A DNA stretch of 6,291 nt from assembly GCA_013816685.1 (NCBI GenBank), contig JACDDX010000104.1:1-6291 (forward strand), in the 5' to 3' direction. Within the stretch, counting starts at the first letter, position 1. Every line of letters begins with the position of its first letter. Of the stretch, positions 1 to 6,291 are shown piece after piece. The notes under the pieces are model-generated. The model saw nothing but the letters and a program-made list of their open reading frames with translations, made no database searches and was not told where the DNA came from. The DNA comes from Gemmatimonadales bacterium. Lineage in GTDB: Bacteria; Gemmatimonadota; Gemmatimonadetes; Gemmatimonadales; GWC2-71-9. The translations under genes and the position numbers were made by a program.

Positions 1-364
1 CGGGCAAGCCGACGAGGACCCAGTCTGCGGCGCCCACCAGCGGGGCCGCATGGAAGATGGCGTCGCACAGTCCGGCGGGCACCGGCTGGACGACGAAGCT
101 CAGGTGTGCGGAGCTCCGTCCGACGGCGAAGTATTCGACGATGTCCGTCTTGCCTGGTGAGACGATGAAACCGATCCGATCCGCACCCGCGAGCGTCATC
201 CGCTCGAGCAGGTACTCCGCCACCGCCCGGGGCCGATCGGTGCCGTCCTCTCCCGGGCTGCCGACCGGCAGCAGTTCCTTTGAAAAGGCGAGGGGCTGAA
301 TCCGAGTCCCCGCTCCCGCTGCCGGGACGTTGCCCCACACGACCCGCTGCCGCCGCGCATCCAT
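1..364 (-). CDS. Sugar-phosphate nucleotidyltransferase, RmlA/GalU-like, N-terminal part
   Basis: The gene is open from ATG 364 leftward to the window edge (121 codons seen, C-terminus missing). The start is well supported: GAGGAG (plus-strand CTCCTC at 370-375) lies 5 bases upstream. The N-terminus is a Rossmann-type strand (RVVWGNVPAAGAGT) running into the nucleotide-binding signature G17-A-G-T-R21 and then S28-K-E-L-L-P-V35. This is the NTP_transferase hallmark, with R21 in the triphosphate-binding loop and K29 the conserved lysine. Later blocks fit the same fold: EYLLERM (50-56), FIVSPGKTDIVEYF (66-79) and a PAGLCDAIFHA stretch (96-106), the family's usual region after the base-binding segment. 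Family members join a sugar-1-phosphate to an NTP, giving an activated sugar and pyrophosphate in the cytoplasm for polysaccharide or glycolipid synthesis. The sugar and base cannot be read from this fragment; glucose-1-phosphate thymidylyl- or uridylyltransferase are the likely annotations. The loop between R21 and K29 is shorter than in classical RmlA. Confidence 0.88.
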   Translation of the reverse strand, partial: MDARRQRVVWGNVPAAGAGTRIQPLAFSKELLPVGSPGEDGTDRPRAVAEYLLERMTLAGADRIGFIVSPGKTDIVEYFAVGRSSAHLSFVVQPVPAGLCDAIFHAAPLVGAADWVLVGLP

Positions 365-390
365 TCCGACTCCTCGGTCGTCTCGACATC

Positions 391-420
391 TTCACCGAAT
401 CAGTGCCCCCATTGTATGTA
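391..420. promoter_or_regulatory. Possible divergent promoter region
   Basis: The 126-base gap between the divergent nucleotidyltransferase and phosphatase contains one AT-richer island. On the minus strand, TACAAT (plus ATTGTA, 411-416) could be a -10 element about 47 bases upstream of the nucleotidyltransferase ATG; I find no good -35 hexamer at the expected distance. On the plus strand, TTCACC (391-396) and TATGTA (415-420) are spaced by 18 bases but match consensus poorly. The overlap would suggest shared control of both genes. This is a weak, sequence-only guess. Confidence 0.25.
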
Positions 421-490
421 GCAGCCTTTTGGAACCCACGCGAGTCGAACATCGCCTGGGCAGTTCGAGCCACACCCCCGGAGAGGCCAC

Positions 491-1096
491 ATGACCACCT
501 TCCTCCTCGTGCGTCACGGGACGACCGACGAGACCGGCCAGATTCTCTCGGGCCGACGTCCGGTTCACCTCAACGCGCAGGGCCGCGCCCAGGCGGAGCG
601 GATTCCCGGGCGGCTCGCCGGGGCCGAGCTCGTCGCTGTATACAGCAGCCCGCTGGAGCGGACGGTGGAGACCGCCACGCCGCTCGCCCGGGCGTTGCGG
701 CAGCCCGTTGAGTGTTTGCCGAGCCTGATCGAGGTGGATTTTGGTGACTGGACGGGGGTCGAGATCGAGAGTCTCAAGCGGCAGCCGTCCTGGCGTCATT
801 TTCATGAATTCCGCGGCGGGATGCGGATCCCGGGGGGCGAGCTGATCGCGGAGGTGGCGGCGCGCAGCGTGGGCGCGCTGGCCGCGCTGGAGCGAGTGCA
901 CGGGGATACGACGGTGGCGATCGTGACCCACGCGGACGTCATCCGCGCGGCTCTGGCGCAGTGCCTCGGCATTCCGCTCGATCTGATCCTACGGCTGGAC
1001 GTGGACCCGGTCTCGGTCAGCGTGCTCGAGTTCCGGCCGTGGGGTGCCCGGCTCCGCCGGCTCAACTCCCAAGGGACATGGCCCGAGCGCGAGTGA
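491..1096 (+). CDS. Histidine phosphatase family protein (phosphoglycerate mutase-like)
   Basis: This is a complete 201-residue cytoplasmic protein of the histidine phosphatase superfamily, the usual size for the single-domain branch (GpmB/CobC/PhoE-like). ATG 491 is preceded by GGAGAGG (480-486). The RHG signature is at residues 8-10, with H9 as the expected phospho-accepting histidine. R57 in YSSPLERTVETA is the second phosphate-pocket arginine. E81 in EVDFGDWTG is the probable proton donor, GGE at 115-117 matches the family GGES region, and H147 in VTHADVIRA is the second catalytic histidine. All catalytic positions are present, so it should be an active phosphomonoesterase or mutase. The FGDW(T)G block favours a phosphatase of the alpha-ribazole-phosphatase/PhoE type over a glycolytic mutase. 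The substrate cannot be assigned, and no cobalamin genes are nearby. It may be co-transcribed with the ABC exporter that follows 133 bases downstream on the same strand. Confidence 0.92.
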   Translation: MTTFLLVRHGTTDETGQILSGRRPVHLNAQGRAQAERIPGRLAGAELVAVYSSPLERTVETATPLARALRQPVECLPSLIEVDFGDWTGVEIESLKRQPSWRHFHEFRGGMRIPGGELIAEVAARSVGALAALERVHGDTTVAIVTHADVIRAALAQCLGIPLDLILRLDVDPVSVSVLEFRPWGARLRRLNSQGTWPERE

Positions 1097-1229
1097 TGCG
1101 TCGAGCGACAAAGCGTGCAGACTGCCGGAGCCGATGGCGCGTGGCTCTGGAGAGGTAACAGGGCACCGAATTTGCTTTTGCGAACGTTCCGGTCCCCACC
1201 GCCACTCACCTACCGGTCCCGATCCGCTG

Positions 1230-2999
1230 ATGCCTTGTCCCAGCCTGACACTCGCCGCACGTTCCCGGCAGTTCGTCCATCCGCACGGGCGCCGACTCGC
1301 CGCTGTCCTTGGCGCGGCGCTGCTGCTCGCCACGCTGAGCGCCGTCGATCCGCTCCTCATGAAGTTTCTCATCGACCAGCTCGGTCGCGGGGAAAGCCTG
1401 CGCAGGTTCGGGCTGGCCGTGGGAGGCCTGCTTGCGATCGAGCTGGCTCGCGCGTCGCTCCAGGCCTGGATCGGCATCACCAGTTGGGATGTGCGACTCG
1501 GTGTCGAGTACACGGTGCGAGCGCGGGTGATCAGCAAGCTCAACTCGCTCCCGGTCGCCTACCACCAGCGTGAAGGTGTCGGCGCCACGATGAACCGGAT
1601 CAATCAGGGGATCACGTCCTACGTATCGGCGTTCAGCGACGTCGCCTTCAACCTGCTGCCCACTCTGCTGTATCTGGTGCTGTCAGTCACCGCCATGCTG
1701 CGCATGGAGTGGCGGCTTGCCGCGGTGGTGCTGGTGTTCACGCCCATCCCCGCCCTCATCGGCGCCCGCGCCGCGCCCGAGCAGATGCGGCGGGAGCGAC
1801 GCCTGGTCGAACGATGGAATTCGATCTACTCGCGTTTCAACGAAGTGCTGACCGGCATCGTGACGGTGAAGGGCTACGCCATGGAGGACTTCGAGAAGGA
1901 GCGCTTCCTGCGCGGCGTGCGACAGGGGAATCGGGTAATCCGGCGCGGCGTCCGTCTCGACACCCGGACCGCGGCGCTACGTAACCTGGCCTCGACCGTG
2001 GCTCGGCTCGCGGCGCTCGGCGCCGGCGGCTACCTGGTCTCGCGCGGCGAGGTGACGGTGGGGACGGTGGTGGCGTTCCTTGGGTACGTTGGCGGCCTGT
2101 TCGGCCCGGTGCAGGGTCTCACCAACACCTACCAGACCTTCCGGAAGGTGACCGTCAGCCTCGAGACGATCTTCGGCATTCTCGACACCGACGAGGTGGT
2201 CGGTGACGCCCCCGGTGCGGCCGAGCTCTCCAGGATCACCGGAGCGGTGGAGTTCCGCGACGTCACCTTCGGCTACCAGCCGATGAACCCGGTGCTCCGG
2301 GACATCAACCTTCGCGTGGCAGCAGGCGAGACGATCGCGCTGATCGGCCCGAGCGGCAGCGGCAAGACCACGCTGGCGATGCTGCTGCAGCGCTTTTACG
2401 GCCTGAGCGAGGGCAGCATCCTGCTGGACGGCCACGATATCAGGACCCTGACCCAGCGCTCGCTGCGAAATCAAATCGGCGTGGTGTTCCAGGACGCGCA
2501 CCTGTTCAACGACACCATCCGCGCAAACATCGCGTACGGACGGCCGGGCGCCACGCAGGCGCAGATCGAATCGGTGGCGCGGGCGGCTCACGTGCACGAC
2601 TTCATCGTGGCGCTGCCGCAGGGATACGACACCATCGTGCGGGAGCGGGGCACCCGGCTCTCGGGCGGGCAACGGCAGCGGCTCGCCATCGCGCGGGCGC
2701 TGCTCAAGGATCCGCCGATCCTCATCCTCGACGAGGCGACCAGCGCACTCGATTCCGAATCCGAACACCTGATTCAGCAGGCGCTGCGGACGTTGCTGCT
2801 CGGGCGCACGGCGTTCGTCATCGCCCACAGGCTGTCGACGGTGCGCGACGCGGATCGGATCGTGGTCATTCGGGACGGAGCGATTTCGGAGAGCGGTTCC
2901 CATCGGGAGCTGGTGCTGGCGGGCGGATACTACGCGTCGCTGGTCAAGGGCCAGCGCCAGGGTTTCCTGACGTCGACCGACGAGCACCGCGCGGCCTAA
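1230..2999 (+). CDS. ABC exporter, fused permease and ATPase (MsbA/multidrug type)
   Basis: This 589-residue half-transporter has one N-terminal transmembrane domain and one C-terminal nucleotide-binding domain, so it should act as a dimer in the inner membrane, pumping lipid or hydrophobic substrates outward with ATP. Hydrophobic segments lie roughly at residues 22-46, 60-84, 134-156, 160-180, 248-272 and 275-296, giving six helices. The ATPase domain is complete: aromatic A-loop Y349, Walker A GPSGSGKT (373-380), Q-loop Q421, signature LSGGQ (477-481), Walker B ending D501 with catalytic E502, D-loop SALD (505-508) and H-loop H533. The reading frame is open upstream to ATG 1044, inside the phosphatase gene, but that extra segment looks non-coding (for example HRICFCERSGPHRHSP). 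ATG 1230 gives the normal distance to the first helix and the normal family length. No clear ribosome binding site precedes 1230, so the start is less certain than the gene. The substrate is unknown; lipid A-like, drug or glycolipid export are all possible. Confidence 0.93.
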   Translation: MPCPSLTLAARSRQFVHPHGRRLAAVLGAALLLATLSAVDPLLMKFLIDQLGRGESLRRFGLAVGGLLAIELARASLQAWIGITSWDVRLGVEYTVRARVISKLNSLPVAYHQREGVGATMNRINQGITSYVSAFSDVAFNLLPTLLYLVLSVTAMLRMEWRLAAVVLVFTPIPALIGARAAPEQMRRERRLVERWNSIYSRFNEVLTGIVTVKGYAMEDFEKERFLRGVRQGNRVIRRGVRLDTRTAALRNLASTVARLAALGAGGYLVSRGEVTVGTVVAFLGYVGGLFGPVQGLTNTYQTFRKVTVSLETIFGILDTDEVVGDAPGAAELSRITGAVEFRDVTFGYQPMNPVLRDINLRVAAGETIALIGPSGSGKTTLAMLLQRFYGLSEGSILLDGHDIRTLTQRSLRNQIGVVFQDAHLFNDTIRANIAYGRPGATQAQIESVARAAHVHDFIVALPQGYDTIVRERGTRLSGGQRQRLAIARALLKDPPILILDEATSALDSESEHLIQQALRTLLLGRTAFVIAHRLSTVRDADRIVVIRDGAISESGSHRELVLAGGYYASLVKGQRQGFLTSTDEHRAA

Positions 3000-3499
3000 C
3001 CTTCTTCGAAGGCCGAGAACGGCGGCACGCTGGTCATCCAGAACCCGGCGAGTCCGCTCTGCTGGTCCACCTCGACGTAGAAGTTGTCCGCCACCCGCAC
3101 CGCCTCGACCGCGCGCCGAGGTCCGATGCGAAGGTGAAAGACACTTTCGCTTCCGTTGGTGCGGACCGACAAGGTCGTATCGATCTCGACGGACGCGACC
3201 CCCGGCCGGGATGGCCGGGCAGGAAGTACCACGCGGCCTTCAGTCAACTGCGCCGGGACGGTCAGGTCGGCGGTCGTGGTCACCTCCGGCCAGACCACAA
3301 CATCGAGTCCGCACACCACCCCGTTATGCACATCGAGCACGGCGACCGAGCCCTCCGCATCGGTCAGCTCCACCGTGCCGGTCAGTCCCCCGCTCTTCCG
3401 ATTTCCCTTGAACGCGCCCGAGAGAATGTCGGTCTCGGGATCCCAGCGCCAGTTGATGGCCGGCAGCGGCCCGGTGAGCGGCTCCACGCGGGCCACCAT
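2996..3499 (-). CDS. Small unrecognised protein with two similar beta-rich halves (DUF2283-like?)
   Basis: This protein of about 167 residues has no signal peptide or membrane segment. ATG 3499 lies 25 bases after the aminotransferase stop; an alternative GTG at 3535 would overlap that gene by 11 bases and add PPEIPASSSPA-like residues. Neither start has a convincing ribosome binding site, so translation may be coupled to the aminotransferase. Residues 19-26 (WDPETDIL) followed by VLDVHNGVVCGLDVVVWP (54-71) resemble the DUF2283 pattern: D-P-x-x-D-x-L, then a beta hairpin with a turn and G-(L/I)-(D/E). The second half (about 112-160) repeats the plan, with VEVDQQSGLAGFWMTSVPP (142-160) aligning to that block. 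The two halves are joined by about 40 residues rich in Thr, Val and Pro. Both the family link and the duplication are my by-eye inference. No enzymatic motif is visible and the function is unknown. The TAG stop (2998-2996) overlaps the stop of the converging ABC exporter. Confidence 0.75.
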   Translation of the reverse strand: MVARVEPLTGPLPAINWRWDPETDILSGAFKGNRKSGGLTGTVELTDAEGSVAVLDVHNGVVCGLDVVVWPEVTTTADLTVPAQLTEGRVVLPARPSRPGVASVEIDTTLSVRTNGSESVFHLRIGPRRAVEAVRVADNFYVEVDQQSGLAGFWMTSVPPFSAFEEG

Positions 3500-3524
3500 G
3501 GCCGGAGACGAGGACGCCGGGATC

Positions 3525-4736
3525 TCAGGCGGCACGGGCGGCCGCCAATCGCTTGATCACGCGGAGAATCCGGTCGAGCGCCTGTTCGAGCTCGGCGTCC
3601 GAAACGGCGTAACTCAGCCGGACCCAGCGATCATCGCCGAAGGCGGCCCCGGGCACGAGGGCCACGCCCTCCTGTTTCATGAGCTGCTCGCAGAACGCCG
3701 AACCGGTGACCGGCTCGCCTTCGCGGATGCCATCCACGCGGAAGAAGAAGTAGAAGGCGCCGTGCGGCTCGACGAACTCCACGCCGGGCGCCTGGCTGCG
3801 GAAGCGCTCGACCAGATCGTCACGCCGTCGCCGGAATGCCGCCACCATCCTGACCACATCGGCATCCACCCGCTCATCGGTGAACGCGGTGGCCGCGGCC
3901 CACATGGCCGGCTGGTTGGCGCCGGTCGTCGTGTGCGACTGGAAGGCCGCCATCGCCTTGGCGAGGTGCGGCGGGGCCAGCGCGGCGCCGATCCGCCAGC
4001 CGGTCATCGCGTACGCCTTGCTCGCGCCATAGATGACTACCGTGCGCTCGAGCAACTCGTCGGGCAGATCCAGGAACGAGGCCGCCGGACCCGGGCCGTA
4101 GTTGATCCGGCGGTAGATCTCGTCGGTGATGATCCAGATCTCGTTCTCCCGGGCCCACTCCGCGATGGCACGCAGTTCGGCAAGCGTGTAGACGGCGCCG
4201 GTCGGGTTGCACGGGGAACAGATGATGAGTCCGCGGGTCAGCCTCGACGTCTGCCGGTCGAGGTCCTTTACGCTCACCTTGAGTCCCCACTCCACGTCAC
4301 CCGGCACCATCACCGGCTCGGCACGGCAGAGATGAACGATCTGGGGATAGGAGACCCACGCCGGGGACGGGATCAGCACCCGGTCCTTGGGACCGAACAG
4401 CGTGAAGCAGGCGTTGAAGATCGACTGCTTCGATCCGGAGCTGACGACGATATTGTCGGCATCCACCGGACGGCCGGACGATAATCTGCAGAGCTGGCCG
4501 GCGATGGCCCGGCGCAACTCGACGATACCGATATTGGGGGGATACCGGGTAAGTCCCCTGCGCACCGCTTGGATCCCAGCTTCCGACGCCGGTCCCGGCG
4601 TGTCGAAGTCGGGCTCGCCGACGCCGAGGTCGAGGACGTCCTCGCCCGCGGCCTTCCGGCGCTTGGCCTCGTTGCTGATGGCGACCGTTTCGGAAGCCTT
4701 GAGATGCTGCACGTTCAGCGAGAGTGCGTCGGGCAT
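3525..4736 (-). CDS. PLP-dependent class I aminotransferase (AspB-type aspartate/prephenate aminotransferase family)
   Basis: This 403-residue fold-type I aminotransferase is full length. It transfers the amino group between an amino acid and a 2-oxo acid in the cytoplasm, probably aspartate or another acidic/aromatic substrate with 2-oxoglutarate. Landmarks: LGVGEPDFDTP (37-47) near the N-terminus, SSGSKQSIFNA (99-109) at the cofactor phosphate loop, W126 in PAWVSYP stacking position, N177 in CNPTG, D205 and Y208 in TDEIY, Schiff-base lysine K240 in GASKAYAMTGWRIG, and R373 in VRLSYA for the substrate carboxylate. The SKxxxMTGWRxG block and overall layout match the Thermus-type (subgroup I-beta) AspAT, a branch that also contains prephenate aminotransferases. 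The reading frame stays open upstream to TTG 4811, but the family N-terminus (MPDALSLNVQHLKASET) fits ATG 4736, and the extra 25 residues look like leader sequence. Its ribosome binding site is weak (AGG within GCAGGCG). It is the first gene of a two-gene minus-strand unit. Confidence 0.93.
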   Translation of the reverse strand: MPDALSLNVQHLKASETVAISNEAKRRKAAGEDVLDLGVGEPDFDTPGPASEAGIQAVRRGLTRYPPNIGIVELRRAIAGQLCRLSSGRPVDADNIVVSSGSKQSIFNACFTLFGPKDRVLIPSPAWVSYPQIVHLCRAEPVMVPGDVEWGLKVSVKDLDRQTSRLTRGLIICSPCNPTGAVYTLAELRAIAEWARENEIWIITDEIYRRINYGPGPAASFLDLPDELLERTVVIYGASKAYAMTGWRIGAALAPPHLAKAMAAFQSHTTTGANQPAMWAAATAFTDERVDADVVRMVAAFRRRRDDLVERFRSQAPGVEFVEPHGAFYFFFRVDGIREGEPVTGSAFCEQLMKQEGVALVPGAAFGDDRWVRLSYAVSDAELEQALDRILRVIKRLAAARAA

Positions 4737-4775
4737 CGCCTGCGTTCCAGAGAGGGGATAGGTGTGGGCTCCGGG

Positions 4776-4805
4776 GAAAGTCGGGACTCGGCTCGGTGAT
4801 GTCAA
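4776..4805 (-). promoter_or_regulatory. Possible promoter for the aminotransferase unit
   Basis: On the minus strand a perfect TTGACA (plus-strand TGTCAA, 4800-4805) lies about 64 bases upstream of the aminotransferase ATG 4736. The hexamer 17 bases downstream is GACTTT, a poor -10 match, so this is only a candidate. If it is used, the in-frame TTG at 4811 cannot be the translation start, which agrees with choosing ATG 4736. Confidence 0.3.
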
Positions 4806-4852
4806 CCACAATGCAGCGCGGCCTTACGCCCACCCCACGCGGGTCTTAGCTT

Positions 4853-4873
4853 GGCGGGTCGCCGGGACCCGCC
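4853..4873 (+). promoter_or_regulatory. Perfect 8-bp hairpin in the intergenic/leader region
   Basis: GGCGGGTC (4853-4860) and its exact reverse complement GACCCGCC (4866-4873) flank a 5-base loop (GCCGG), forming a very GC-rich stem. It lies 32 bases upstream of the GTG start of the helicase-like gene, inside the divergent gap. No T-tract follows it on either strand, so it is not a classic intrinsic terminator. It could be a leader structure of the downstream mRNA, a protein-binding site, or chance in GC-rich DNA. A short AT-richer stretch, TTAGCTT (4846-4852), immediately precedes it. Confidence 0.4.
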
Positions 4874-4905
4874 GTCGGTTCCGACCCATTCCCGTGAGGT
4901 AGATT

Positions 4906-6291
4906 GTGCCCGAGCGTGAAGTCCTGCAGCCCGAGACCCCGCTGACGTCCACCCTCGCCAGTCTGGGCTGGGCGGCAGACGACCCGTCGGTGCGCGACGC
5001 GACCGCGACGGCCGCGCGGGGCCACAGCGTCGTCGTCACCGCACCGCCATCACCCGCGTACGCGGCTCCCGCGCTGGCAGGCGTGCTGAGCCGGCTCGGC
5101 GCCGGTGCCCAGGGACTGCTGCTCTGCCCGGCGTCGGAGCTCGGCGAGTGGGGCGCACTGGTGCAGGCGCTCTCCGCGGGGCGCGGGTTGCGAGTGCAGG
5201 TCGCCTACGGGGCTGCGCGGGCGCTCCGGCGGCTCCGCGCGAACGACGTCGATCTGCTCATCGCCGACGCCGACACCGCGCTGACCCTGCTCCGCCGGTC
5301 CGCTCTCAAGGTCGAGGGACTGGCCGCGCTGGTGCTCGCATGGCCGGAGCGGTGGGCCGACGACGAGGCGCTTGCGCCGCTCATGCAGGATCTGCCCAAG
5401 GACACCCAGCGGCTCGTGCTCACCACCGGCGGCGATCAGGCCCTGGCCGTCGTCGAGCGGTACGCGCGAAAGGCGTTGAGCGTCGGCGGCCTTCCCACCG
5501 GCAGCGCGCCGCCGTTGCCGACGGGCCCGGTCCGTACAGTCTCGGTGCCGTGGGAGCGCCGGGTCGCGGCGCTGGCAGACCTGGTCGAGTTGCTCGATCC
5601 CGCGTCCCTCACGGTCTGGACCGCGGACTGCACGCACCACGACGCGATCCGGGGGGCCATCGGCGCCGAGCCCGGCACGCAGATCAGCTCGGGCGAGGCC
5701 GAAGTGGCCGACACGATCATCGCGTTCGACGTGCCCACGCCGGACCGGCTGCGCCAGCTTCTGGCGGCGGGTTCCGTCGTGCTGCTCGTGCCTCCGGGCA
5801 CCGAGGACTTCGTCGCCCGACTCGCGGAGCCGAGGCGGACCCTCCGGCTCCCGGGGCTGCTGGACGCGGTGACGAGCGCGGCCGGCGCGCGCCGCGCCAC
5901 CATCGCGCGGGCTATCGACGAGTCCCCCGCCGAGCCGGCGCTGCTGGTGCTGGCGCCGCTGTTCGAGCGCCACGATCCGGCCTCGGTCGCGGCGGCCCTC
6001 TACGAATTGTGGACGCGCCAGGGCAGCGGGGTGCCGGCGCCGCTGCCCGACATTCCCGCAACGTCCAAGGTGTTCGTCGGCGTCGGTAAGAAAGACGGCG
6101 CCACGGTCAACGACCTGGTGGCCGTCCTCACCAAGGATGTGCGGGTGGAGCGGACCAAGATCGGCCGGGTGGAGCTCAAGGACAGCTTCGCGCTGGTCGA
6201 GCTGCCGGCGCAGGACGCGGAGCGGATCGCGGTCGCGCTCAACGGGCTGACCATCCGCCGGCGCCGGGTGACCGCGCGCATCGATCGCGGC
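4906..6291 (+). CDS. Degenerate DEAD-box helicase-like protein with C-terminal DbpA RNA-binding domain (3' end cut)
   Basis: The gene is open for 462 codons to the window edge. GTG 4906 is preceded by GAGG (4896-4899) at 6-base spacing, and an in-frame TAG at 4900-4902 rules out an earlier canonical start. Residues 388-459 match the DbpA RNA-binding domain: KVFVGVGKKDG (388-398), then IGRVELKDSFALVELP (419-434) and an ALNG turn before RRVTARI. This RRM-like domain directs DbpA/CsdA-type helicases to structured RNA such as rRNA. Residues 329-369 (ending DPASVAAALYELW) match the linker usually found before it. Upstream, two RecA-like regions (about 12-190 and 206-310) follow DEAD-box layout, but the motifs are gone: Walker A position is APPSPAY (46-52, no GKT), Ia is PASELG (75-80), DEAD position is LAWPE (144-148), SAT position is TTG (173-175), and FDVPTPDRLRQLL (274-286) lacks the HRxGRxGR arginines. 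It should bind RNA but probably cannot hydrolyse ATP. The intact frame and good ribosome binding site argue against a decaying pseudogene. Confidence 0.85.
   Translation, partial: MPEREVLQPETPLTSTLASLGWAADDPSVRDATATAARGHSVVVTAPPSPAYAAPALAGVLSRLGAGAQGLLLCPASELGEWGALVQALSAGRGLRVQVAYGAARALRRLRANDVDLLIADADTALTLLRRSALKVEGLAALVLAWPERWADDEALAPLMQDLPKDTQRLVLTTGGDQALAVVERYARKALSVGGLPTGSAPPLPTGPVRTVSVPWERRVAALADLVELLDPASLTVWTADCTHHDAIRGAIGAEPGTQISSGEAEVADTIIAFDVPTPDRLRQLLAAGSVVLLVPPGTEDFVARLAEPRRTLRLPGLLDAVTSAAGARRATIARAIDESPAEPALLVLAPLFERHDPASVAAALYELWTRQGSGVPAPLPDIPATSKVFVGVGKKDGATVNDLVAVLTKDVRVERTKIGRVELKDSFALVELPAQDAERIAVALNGLTIRRRRVTARIDRG

Noticed and set aside
57..711. Plus-strand ORFs at 57-299 and 280-711
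   Set aside because: The first is antisense to the nucleotidyltransferase. The second runs across the divergent gap into the phosphatase in the wrong frame. Neither has a domain or a ribosome binding site.
1182..1189. Palindrome GAACGTTC before the ABC exporter
   Set aside because: It resembles half of a LexA-type box, but it is only 8 bases, lacks the expected spacer and has no second copy in the gap. It is too short to call an operator.
1977..2987. Minus-strand ORF of 336 codons
   Set aside because: It is antisense to the ABC exporter ATPase domain, which has every motif intact. The minus translation is low-complexity Arg/His/Gln-rich shadow sequence.
3156..4484. Long plus-strand ORF of 442 codons
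   Set aside because: It is antisense to the aminotransferase and the small beta-rich gene, whose minus-strand translations show clear family motifs. The plus translation is rich in H, R, G and E without any recognisable domain, as expected for a GC-rich shadow.
4853..4873. Hairpin as an intrinsic terminator
   Set aside because: No run of T follows the stem on either strand, and both flanking genes diverge from this gap, so a terminator is not expected here.
5050..5973. Minus-strand ORF of 307 codons, and a plus-strand ORF at 5148-6089 in another frame
   Set aside because: Both overlap the 4906-6291 frame, which has a proper start, a ribosome binding site and a recognisable DbpA-type domain. 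The competitors are Arg/Ala/Gly-rich with no motif.

Overview
The window is compact, GC-rich bacterial chromosomal DNA with the strong third-position G/C bias that also makes long shadow ORFs on the opposite strands. It carries six protein-coding genes, two of them cut by the window edges. I see no rRNA, tRNA, insertion sequence, phage gene or CRISPR array. The layout and protein styles resemble environmental high-GC phyla such as Gemmatimonadota, but that assignment is an inference from general style, not a marker-based call.

Left part (1-2999). A sugar-phosphate nucleotidyltransferase runs leftward off the edge (364 to 1, minus strand). It is divergent from a histidine (RHG) phosphatase at 491-1096 on the plus strand. 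The phosphatase is followed by a complete single-chain ABC exporter at 1230-2999, with a fused transmembrane domain and ATPase of MsbA/multidrug type. The two plus-strand genes may be co-transcribed, with a 133-base gap and no visible terminator between them.

Middle part (2996-4736, minus strand). A class I PLP-dependent aminotransferase of the AspB type is followed 25 bases downstream by a small unrecognised protein (3499 to 2996). That protein seems to be built from two similar beta-rich halves resembling DUF2283. Its stop codon overlaps the stop codon of the converging ABC exporter, so the two transcription units meet tail to tail with no spacer.

Right part (4737-6291). A 169-base divergent intergenic region holds a perfect 8-bp hairpin and a consensus-like -35 hexamer facing the aminotransferase. 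To its right, a plus-strand gene starts at GTG 4906 behind a good ribosome binding site and stays open for 462 codons to the window edge. Its architecture is that of a DEAD-box RNA helicase of the DbpA/CsdA type: two RecA-like regions, a linker and a C-terminal DbpA RNA-binding domain. Every catalytic motif of the helicase core is replaced, and only the RNA-binding domain is well conserved. This apparent helicase pseudoenzyme is the most unusual item in the window.

The genes do not form one obvious pathway. The nucleotidyltransferase and ABC exporter would fit envelope or glycoconjugate work, the aminotransferase amino-acid metabolism, and the right-hand gene RNA or ribosome biology.
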